From JAZDOK01 sp043798715 (GTDB lineage: Bacteria > Vulcanimicrobiota > JAZDOK01), in contig JAZDOK010000052.1 of the NCBI GenBank assembly GCA_043798715.1, positions 1-11,581 on the forward strand: DNA of 11,581 nt, in the 5' to 3' direction. A model generated the notes under the pieces. The model saw only the letters and a list, made by a program, of their open reading frames with translations, was not told the origin of the DNA and searched no databases. Every line of letters starts with the position of its first letter. Position 1 is the stretch's first letter. This document shows positions 1 to 5,282 of the stretch, piece by piece. The translations under genes were made by a program, and so were the position numbers.

Positions 1-1050
1 AAGAAAATAACCGGTGTGTTGATTTCATGCGCCAGAGTTTTCGCTCTTGTTATAGGGCTTTGTGTTCTTCTTTTTCTTCCGGCTCGTGGTGAATTGTCGC
101 CGGCTGCCGCGAATTATTTCAAAGTAGGGCAGGGCGACATGGGCAGCGGCCGCTATCCGGAAGCGATAGAGAATTTCAAGAAGGCGCTTAAAATCGAGCC
201 GCAATATCTTGATGCCCGGTTTCTTCTGGGCATCTGTTACCAGCAGACAAAACAGTTCGATGAGGCCATCGGGGCCTTCAGGAAAATCATGGAAACAAAC
301 AAGAATTTTGAGCCTGCCTGTATTTATCTGGCTTCAGTTTTCATGGACAAGGGAGAGCTCAAAAAAGCGGAGGAGGTCCTGGGACAGGTTCTTCTCCGAA
401 ATCCCTGCTCGGCGCAGGCTTTCTATGCTCAGGGGGTGATCGCCTACCGGAGAGGGCGCCTCGAAGAGAGCATAAAACTCTGGGGAAAGTCGTCCGCGCT
501 TGATAAGACCCTGGCGGCGGCCTTCGGCAACACCGCGGTGGCTCAGTATAATCTCGGTCGCTCCAGGGAGGCGCTCTCCAGTATTCAAACGGCGCTTCGA
601 TTGCAGCCTGACAAGGCCGAGTATTCGTTCAATCTGGGCTGGATCCTGCGAAGACAAGGAGACGTCAAGGGTGCGGAAAAAGCCTTCGGAGAAGTGTTGA
701 AAACGGGGAAAGGCTGCCCGGAAGCTCTGATGGTCGAAGCTTTTCAGGCGCTTGAGGGGAATGACTTGATATTGGCGGCCCGGAAGGCAGGCGAGGCCAG
801 GCGGGAGGATCCATCCAATCAGCGTGCTGACTGGCTCCTGGGTCTTTGTTATGAAAAAGAAGAAAAATGGGACGAAGCCCTGAAGTGCTATCAGGAGGCT
901 TTGAACAAGGATAATCAAGATATTGATGCGCAGGAGGCCTTCCAGAGAGCCGCCGCTGAAATTAGAAGAAAACAGAACGGAGATGCCCGGGAAGTCTCTC
1001 CTGAGAAAGCTTCCGGGGATCGTTTGCCGGATGAGGAGAAAATCAGATGA
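1..1050 (+). CDS. Exported TPR-repeat protein (5' end outside window)
   Basis: The reading frame is open to the left edge. In-frame codons before the GTG at 16 read Lys-Lys-Ile-Thr, so the real start is probably an ATG just outside the window, giving a classic K-K signal peptide start. Numbering from GTG16, a hydrophobic segment spans about residues 6-23 and ends in Ala-Arg-Gly, a plausible signal peptidase I site. Eight consecutive 34-residue TPR units follow almost without gaps (about 31-302), with typical G/A-Y-A-F spacing (e.g. 'YPEAIENFKKALKIEP'). A charged tail (303-344) closes the protein. TPR arrays are protein-binding scaffolds; the partner is unknown, but ATGA overlap with the downstream solute-binding lipoprotein suggests coupled translation and a shared periplasmic role. 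No catalytic domain is visible. The TPR call is certain; the function is not. Confidence 0.9.
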   Translation, partial: KKITGVLISCARVFALVIGLCVLLFLPARGELSPAAANYFKVGQGDMGSGRYPEAIENFKKALKIEPQYLDARFLLGICYQQTKQFDEAIGAFRKIMETNKNFEPACIYLASVFMDKGELKKAEEVLGQVLLRNPCSAQAFYAQGVIAYRRGRLEESIKLWGKSSALDKTLAAAFGNTAVAQYNLGRSREALSSIQTALRLQPDKAEYSFNLGWILRRQGDVKGAEKAFGEVLKTGKGCPEALMVEAFQALEGNDLILAARKAGEARREDPSNQRADWLLGLCYEKEEKWDEALKCYQEALNKDNQDIDAQEAFQRAAAEIRRKQNGDAREVSPEKASGDRLPDEEKIR

Positions 1051-2369
1051 AGGCCGCTTTGTCTGCTTTGAGGCGAAGAATCGGCCCGGTGCTTTTCCTG
1101 TTCATTTTTTTAAGTGCGGCTGCCGGGATCTTTTTTCTTTCTCATCTCTCGGGCTGTGCTGAATCGGGAATGCCGGGGCCGCCCGGCTCCGTCAGGCTGG
1201 AATTCTGGACCATTTCTCTCCGTCCCACCTATGACAAGTATATACAGGATCTCATTCAGTACTACGAAGAGCGGAATCCCGGTGTCCGCATCGAATGGAT
1301 AGACATTCCGATAAATGTGGTCATGCAGAAGCTCATGGCCTCGATCGCCGGGGGAGTTTCTCCCGATCTGGTCAACCTCAATTCCGAGTATGCAATGATT
1401 CTCTCTCAGAACAATGCTCTCGTGGATATGGACGCCGCCGTGCCGGAAAAAATTAAGAGCCGTTATTTTCCCGGCCTCTGGAAAGCAGCGGAATATAACG
1501 GGCGTAATTACGCCATCCCCTGGTATGTCACCACGCAGGTGGTCATGTATAACGCCTCTATATTCAGGAAAGCCGGTCTCAGCCCGGATTCTCCTCCTGC
1601 AAGCTGGGACGACGTTGCCCGCTGTGCGAGAGCGATAAAGGATAAAACCGGCATTTACGGATTCATGCCGGCCATAAAACTTCTCGACGAATGGCAGTGC
1701 CTTGGGGCGCCGGTGCTCAGTGCCGATCGAAAAAAAGCCGTCTTTGATTCTCCGGCCGGCATTGCGCGGCTTACCTGGTATGTCGATCTTTTTAAAGCCG
1801 ATTATTTTCCGCGGGAAACTCTGACCCAGGGCTACCAGAGGGCACTGGAGGCTCTGGACCGGTACCAGTCGGGTTCTTTGGGAATGCTTATCGCCGGGCC
1901 CCAGTTTTTACTGAAAGTGCGGCAGAACGCCCCGGACGTCTACAAGGAGACGCGGGTGGCCCCCTTGCCCAGGGGGAAGGCCGGCATAGTCCCGGCGGCC
2001 ACGATGAACATTGTTGTGCCCAAGGCCTCCAGACATCGCCGTGAAGCGGTACAATTTGCGCTCTTCCTGACGAATGAGGAAAACCAATTGAACTTCTGCA
2101 AGCTCGTTCCCCTGCTACCGTCCACCGTTTTGACGGCCAAAGACCCTTATTTTGTGACGGGGAAGGGTCTTGGGGCGGAAGACGAAGCGGTAAGGGTTTC
2201 CATAAAACAGCTATTTTATGCTAAAGATCTCAGCCTGGGGCTGAAAAATTCGCCGGAACTCGGGCGGGCGCTGAAAGAAGCGGTGGAAAACGCTCTTTAT
2301 GGACGCATGACGCCCGCCTTCGCTCTGCATAAGGCTGCGGCGAAATGGAACGATATTCTGTCCCGCTGA
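1047..2369 (+). CDS. Extracellular solute-binding lipoprotein, family 1 (sugar ABC type)
   Basis: A 440-residue periplasmic binding protein that would deliver a substrate, by family usually a sugar or oligosaccharide, to an ABC importer. A hydrophobic N-terminus (about 14-33) ends in lipobox L34-S-G-C37, so C37 should be lipidated after signal peptidase II cleavage. The mature protein opens with 'VRLEFWTISLRPTYDKYIQDL' style family-1 sequence. The conserved region 'GVSPDLVNLNSEYA' is followed by a hinge-like 'YAIPWYVTTQVVMYNASIFRKAG', as in MalE/UgpB-like proteins. Its ATG overlaps the stop of the TPR gene as ATGA, with a purine-rich GAGGAGA upstream. No permease or ATPase gene follows; kup is next under its own promoter. 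Permeases may lie left of the window, or this may be an orphan receptor. The substrate cannot be told from sequence. Confidence 0.92.
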   Translation: MKAALSALRRRIGPVLFLFIFLSAAAGIFFLSHLSGCAESGMPGPPGSVRLEFWTISLRPTYDKYIQDLIQYYEERNPGVRIEWIDIPINVVMQKLMASIAGGVSPDLVNLNSEYAMILSQNNALVDMDAAVPEKIKSRYFPGLWKAAEYNGRNYAIPWYVTTQVVMYNASIFRKAGLSPDSPPASWDDVARCARAIKDKTGIYGFMPAIKLLDEWQCLGAPVLSADRKKAVFDSPAGIARLTWYVDLFKADYFPRETLTQGYQRALEALDRYQSGSLGMLIAGPQFLLKVRQNAPDVYKETRVAPLPRGKAGIVPAATMNIVVPKASRHRREAVQFALFLTNEENQLNFCKLVPLLPSTVLTAKDPYFVTGKGLGAEDEAVRVSIKQLFYAKDLSLGLKNSPELGRALKEAVENALYGRMTPAFALHKAAAKWNDILSR

Positions 2370-2427
2370 CGTTATGCTTGATTCTACGGGCTTTCCGCTC
2401 TTATTTGCTTTCGGAGCTTTTCTTAAA

Positions 2428-2456
2428 TTGCTTTTTCCCTCTTTTTGTGCTATGAT
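2428..2456 (+). promoter_or_regulatory. Candidate sigma70 promoter for kup
   Basis: TTGCTT (2428-2433), a 17-base spacer, then TATGAT (2451-2456), preceded by TG at 2448-2449, giving an extended -10 (TGcTATGAT). The predicted transcript starts near 2463, leaving a leader of about 80 bases before the kup ATG. The -35 matches consensus at only three positions, but spacing and extended -10 are good. There is no clear terminator between the binding-protein gene and this site. Confidence 0.55.
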
Positions 2457-2470
2457 TGCCCGGCTCAGGT

Positions 2471-2509
2471 CGGATGAGCAGGATGCTATTCCAGATAAAG
2501 CGGATGAGC
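2471..2509 (+). repeat. Short direct repeat in the kup leader
   Basis: CGGATGAGC occurs at 2471-2479 and again at 2501-2509, a 30-base period, inside the predicted kup leader. Two copies of a 9-mer may be chance. No known riboswitch is recognised here, and an 80-base leader is too short for a c-di-AMP (ydaO) riboswitch. Confidence 0.3.
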
Positions 2510-2522
2510 GTATCGAAAAGCC

Positions 2523-2535
2523 CCTCCGGGGGAGG
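2523..2535 (+). promoter_or_regulatory. kup Shine-Dalgarno sequestered in a hairpin
   Basis: The strong Shine-Dalgarno GGAGG (2531-2535), eight bases before the ATG at 2544, is exactly complementary to CCTCC at 2523-2527 with a three-base GGG loop. The five-base-pair, GC-rich stem would hide the ribosome site in the mRNA. This fixes the start codon and hints at translational control, although such a small stem could open easily. Confidence 0.5.
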
Positions 2536-2543
2536 CATATAGA

Positions 2544-4487
2544 ATGAGTTCCAACGCCCGGGCGGCCGTGAAGGGCACGGCCATCATCGGAGCGATCGGC
2601 ATTGTCTTCGGAGATATTGGCACTTCGCCCCTCTATGCGATGAAAGAGGCCTTCTTCGGGCGCTACCGTTTTCCCCTGACCCCTGAAAACGTTTACGGCA
2701 TCATCTCACTTTTCATCTGGGCCCTCATAATAGTCGTCACCGTGAAGTACGTCTTTTTAATCATGAGGGCGGATAACCACGGGGAGGGCGGGATCCTGGC
2801 CCTCCTGGGCCTCGTCAAGCAGGGGGCAAACGGCCGCTCGGTTCCGGTGTGGATGAGGGCCGGACTCATTACGACCATTCTGGTGGGAGCCGTGCTTCTC
2901 TATGGAGACGGCGTCATCACGCCGGCGATTTCCGTTTTATCAGCGATAGAAGGATTGAAGATCATCGTCCCCGGGTCGGGACACCTGGTCATCCCCATCA
3001 CCATCCTCATCCTGGGGGGCCTCTTCGCCATTCAGAAGTACGGCAGCCAGAAAGTGGGCAGCCTCTTCGGCCCGATCATGATCCTCTGGTTCATAACGAT
3101 CGGGACCCTGGGTTTATTGCAGATCATTCAGCAACCAGAAGTCTTGCTGGCCATCAACCCCTGGTATGCGGTCCGCTTTGTCGTTAACCACAGTTTTCAT
3201 ACCCTCTGGGTCCTGGGGGCCGTGGTGCTCTGCATTACGGGAGGAGAGGCCCTCTATGCCGACATGGGCCACTTCGGCCGTCCGGCCATAACCCGGGCCT
3301 GGATGTACCTGATTTTTCCCGCTCTCTGCCTCAACTATTTTGGCCAGGGCGCCTACATGCTCTCCGGAAGAGAGGTCCCGGGCGATCACCTCTTTTATGC
3401 CCTGGCCCCCTCCTGGGCCCTGACGCCCTACGTCATCCTGGCTACGGTAGCCACCATCATCGCCAGCCAGTCCCTCATCTCCGGGGCTTTTTCCCTGACC
3501 CAGCAATCCGTCGCCCTCGGAGTTTTTCCCCGCGTCAAAATCGTCCACACCAACCCGGAGGTGGAGGGCCAGATCTACCTTCCCTTCATAAACTGGATGC
3601 TCTTCATCGGGTGTGCCTGGCTGGTTCTGGCATTTAAAAGTTCAAGCAATCTGGCCGCCGCCTACGGCATTGCCGTCACCGGGACCATGGGCATCACCAC
3701 CTTCGCCTTCGCCTTCATCGCCTGCTACCACTGGGGCTGGAACCGGTATTTCCTCATTCCTATGACTTCCCTTCTCCTGTTTGTAGATCTCGCTTTTTTC
3801 AGCTCCAAACTTCTCAAGTTCCCCGAGGGCGGCTACGTGCCCATCATGATCGGGGCCATACTGTTCATCATCATGGACACCTGGCGCTGGGGACGCGCCT
3901 GGCTGGCCCAGGCCTACAACAAAAACCTCGGCAACCACTTCCTCAACCTGACGGTGGCGGACCTCCTGCAGCGCAAGGGCCTCCCCAACAGCAAGCTGGG
4001 GTCCCGCTCCCTGGTGGTCATGGCCGCCCGCCCCATCCTGAACCTGGAGGACAAGGTCCCTCTGGTGATGGCGACCCACTACGACAACTGGCTGGTCATC
4101 CCGAAACATCTTCTCTTCCTCAGCGTGGTGCAGGTCGGCCGTCCTTTTGTTCCCAAGAGCGAACGCTACAAGGTCATAACCTTCCAGCAGGACATTGAGA
4201 TCGGGACGATCATCTCGGTCCAGGCCTTTTACGGCTATATGCAGCAGCCCAACATAAGGCGCGTCCTTCTTGAGTTGAAAGAAAAGAAACTTGTCAAGAT
4301 TCCGGCCAGGCCCAAGAAATGGCTGATTCTGATCGGGGCTGAGAGGTTCATCAGCCATGGCCGCACCCTGCTGGAACAGTGGCGCCTGGAACTCTTCAGC
4401 TTCATGTCGAAGATCACCAAGCCGGCCACCAGCTATTTCGGGCTCGACGAGGACCCCGAAGTGACCATCCAGGTCATTAATGTATAA
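2544..4487 (+). CDS. kup: Kup-family low-affinity potassium uptake transporter
   Basis: K+ uptake permease of the Kup/HAK/KT family (proton-coupled in characterised members), in the inner membrane. At 647 residues it is slightly longer than E. coli Kup. Diagnostic motifs are the first-helix GDIGTSPLYA (G23-A32), DNHGEGG (77-83), YGDGVITPAISVLSAIEGL (120-138) and GGEALYADMGHFG (233-245). About twelve hydrophobic segments fill residues 12-445; the hydrophilic C-terminal domain (about 450-647) is cytoplasmic in the family. The ATG at 2544 has GGAGG eight bases upstream and lies just before the family's usual N-terminus. It appears to be a single-gene unit: it has its own promoter and is followed by a repeat-rich spacer. 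Codon use is noticeably GC-rich: one 60-base line counted by hand (3421-3480) is 60% G+C, against 35-42% in two lines of the minus-strand gene at 7503-9074. Confidence 0.97.
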   Translation: MSSNARAAVKGTAIIGAIGIVFGDIGTSPLYAMKEAFFGRYRFPLTPENVYGIISLFIWALIIVVTVKYVFLIMRADNHGEGGILALLGLVKQGANGRSVPVWMRAGLITTILVGAVLLYGDGVITPAISVLSAIEGLKIIVPGSGHLVIPITILILGGLFAIQKYGSQKVGSLFGPIMILWFITIGTLGLLQIIQQPEVLLAINPWYAVRFVVNHSFHTLWVLGAVVLCITGGEALYADMGHFGRPAITRAWMYLIFPALCLNYFGQGAYMLSGREVPGDHLFYALAPSWALTPYVILATVATIIASQSLISGAFSLTQQSVALGVFPRVKIVHTNPEVEGQIYLPFINWMLFIGCAWLVLAFKSSSNLAAAYGIAVTGTMGITTFAFAFIACYHWGWNRYFLIPMTSLLLFVDLAFFSSKLLKFPEGGYVPIMIGAILFIIMDTWRWGRAWLAQAYNKNLGNHFLNLTVADLLQRKGLPNSKLGSRSLVVMAARPILNLEDKVPLVMATHYDNWLVIPKHLLFLSVVQVGRPFVPKSERYKVITFQQDIEIGTIISVQAFYGYMQQPNIRRVLLELKEKKLVKIPARPKKWLILIGAERFISHGRTLLEQWRLELFSFMSKITKPATSYFGLDEDPEVTIQVINV

Positions 4488-4510
4488 ATCGCTGAAAATA
4501 TTATACGAGT

Positions 4511-4616
4511 TAAACCGCAGAATACGCTGTAAACCGCAGATTTCACAGAAATGTAAAAGGCTCAAGGGAACTTCGCCATTACCGGTATTATCTGTGTCAT
4601 CTGCGTAATCTGTGGA
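4511..4616. repeat. CTGCG/CTGTG-type inverted repeat (dispersed-repeat candidate)
   Basis: Two TAAACCGCAGA copies (4511-4521 and 4530-4540) overlap the left arm of an imperfect inverted repeat. CGCAGATTTCACAGAA at 4535-4550 pairs with ATCTGTGTCATCTGCG at 4590-4605 (13 of 16 positions). The right arm has a 9-base rhythm: ATCTGTGTC, ATCTGCGTA, ATCTGTGGA (4590-4616). The loop is 39 bases. Spurious translation of the minus strand gives 'STDYADDTD', the peptide typically produced by this class of bacterial intergenic repeat. It follows the kup stop by about 25 bases; its role, if any, is unknown. Confidence 0.6.
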
Positions 4617-4626
4617 TACCTCCGTC

Positions 4627-4655
4627 TTTTTGCGGCGCCACGTCGGTCGCAAAAA
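4627..4655. repeat. 8-bp stem inverted repeat before the 113-aa gene
   Basis: TTTTTGCG (4627-4634) is perfectly complementary to CGCAAAAA (4648-4655) around a 13-base loop. The T-run is in the 5' arm, so no free U-tract follows the stem on either strand. It does not fit a standard Rho-independent terminator, although it could still form in mRNA running on from kup. Confidence 0.4.
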
Positions 4656-4677
4656 TTAACAATTTGTTAACAATTTT
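4656..4677 (+). promoter_or_regulatory. Operator-like 11-bp-period repeat with palindrome
   Basis: TTAACAATTTG (4656-4666) is followed directly by TTAACAATTTT (4667-4677), a tandem repeat of one helical turn. The junction creates a perfect palindrome TTGTTAACAA at 4664-4673, and TTAACA-ATT-TGTTAA forms another dyad. It lies just upstream of the predicted -35 region of the next gene, where an activator or repressor could bind. It resembles no single operator I can name with confidence. Confidence 0.4.
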
Positions 4678-4700
4678 GCAATAGAAATGATACTGCAGCA

Positions 4701-4709
4701 TGGTATAAT
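4701..4709 (+). promoter_or_regulatory. Extended -10 promoter for the 113-aa gene
   Basis: TGgTATAAT is a perfect extended -10 (TG 4701-4702, TATAAT 4704-4709). A TTGCAA at 4676-4681 is 22 bases away, too far for a normal -35, so the promoter probably relies on the extended -10 or on an activator at the repeats upstream. The predicted start near 4716 gives a leader of about 35 bases to the ATG at 4751. Confidence 0.6.
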
Positions 4710-4750
4710 GACATCGGGCGTAGTTGAAGTGTCTGAAGGGGGCGTACGCA

Positions 4751-5092
4751 ATGGACGGCAGAGAACAGATACAACAGATTCATACCAGGAGGGGCAGGGA
4801 TCAGGTTTCCATAGGCACCTCGCCTTTGGATGGCGCCGCCTCATCTCTTGGAGACGTCGGGGCGGTTTCCGGACAACAGGTTTTTGGAGCCGATTTCCGC
4901 AGCCCATGGATGAGGGATCGGGTGACCCTGAGCCTTGAAGCCCAGATCGCCATGATGGAGCAGAGAGCTACCGCGAGGTTGACTCTGGCAGATCTCGGGT
5001 ATACCAACCGTACCAACGTTTTGGAACTCAGGCCCGGGATTTATGTAAAAGTCGAACCGACCGGCTGTTACCGGCTCGCCTATAAGGAGTAG
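4751..5092 (+). CDS. Unrecognised 113-aa cytoplasmic protein
   Basis: I do not recognise the family. The ATG at 4751 is chosen because AAGGGGG (4736-4742) lies eight bases upstream and the predicted transcript start near 4716 leaves room for it; a TTG at 4724 in the same frame would give 122 residues but almost no leader. There is no signal peptide or membrane segment. Residues 1-50 are polar and rich in Gly, Ser and Gln and look disordered. Residues 55-80 form a likely helix (RDRVTLSLEAQIAMMEQRAT), and 88-112 look like short beta strands (NVLELRPGIYVKVEPTGCYR). The single cysteine is C106. The gene stands alone between its own promoter and its own terminator, which argues for a real, independently controlled product rather than a chance frame. 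Nothing links it to kup or nrdJ. Confidence 0.7.
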   Translation: MDGREQIQQIHTRRGRDQVSIGTSPLDGAASSLGDVGAVSGQQVFGADFRSPWMRDRVTLSLEAQIAMMEQRATARLTLADLGYTNRTNVLELRPGIYVKVEPTGCYRLAYKE

Positions 5093-5118
5093 ATATTAGT
5101 TTCACATCCTGACTGAAG

Positions 5119-5164
5119 AAGAGCAGCGGGCCAGCCGGATTGTGGCCGTTGCTCTTTTGTTTTT
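5119..5164 (+). terminator. Rho-independent terminator
   Basis: AAGAGCA (5119-5125) pairs with TGCTCTT (5150-5156). The stem continues through a G-T pair and CGG/CCG, then GCC/GGC with one bulged G, over a short loop, and is followed by a T-rich tract (TTTTGTTTTT). It sits 27 bases after the stop of the 113-aa gene and separates it from nrdJ. Confidence 0.85.
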
Positions 5165-5282
5165 ATCCGGATATTCCTAATGAAGGATTCCTGGGGCGCC
5201 GCGAGAAATCTTCCGCAGTAGCCTGTCGTTTTTTTGGGAGTTTAAATCACAGGAGAGCCTCATAAAGAAGGGGATATCACCC

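Noticed and set aside
334..918. 194-aa open frame on the minus strand
   Set aside because: Antisense shadow of the TPR gene; no family features.
3642..4652. 336-aa open frame on the minus strand
   Set aside because: It is antisense to the well-supported kup gene, has low-complexity Gly/Asp/His composition, and its N-terminus is the spurious 'STDYADDTD' translation of the intergenic repeat.
4687..4938. 83-aa plus-strand frame and its minus-strand counterpart overlapping the 113-aa gene
   Set aside because: The ATG lies before the predicted transcript start, there is no ribosome site, and the composition (Arg, Trp, Gly) is that of an out-of-frame reading.
5165..5282. Cobalamin riboswitch ahead of the B12-dependent reductase
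   Set aside because: Only 118 bases separate the terminator and the start codon, and no B12-box-like conserved core is visible.
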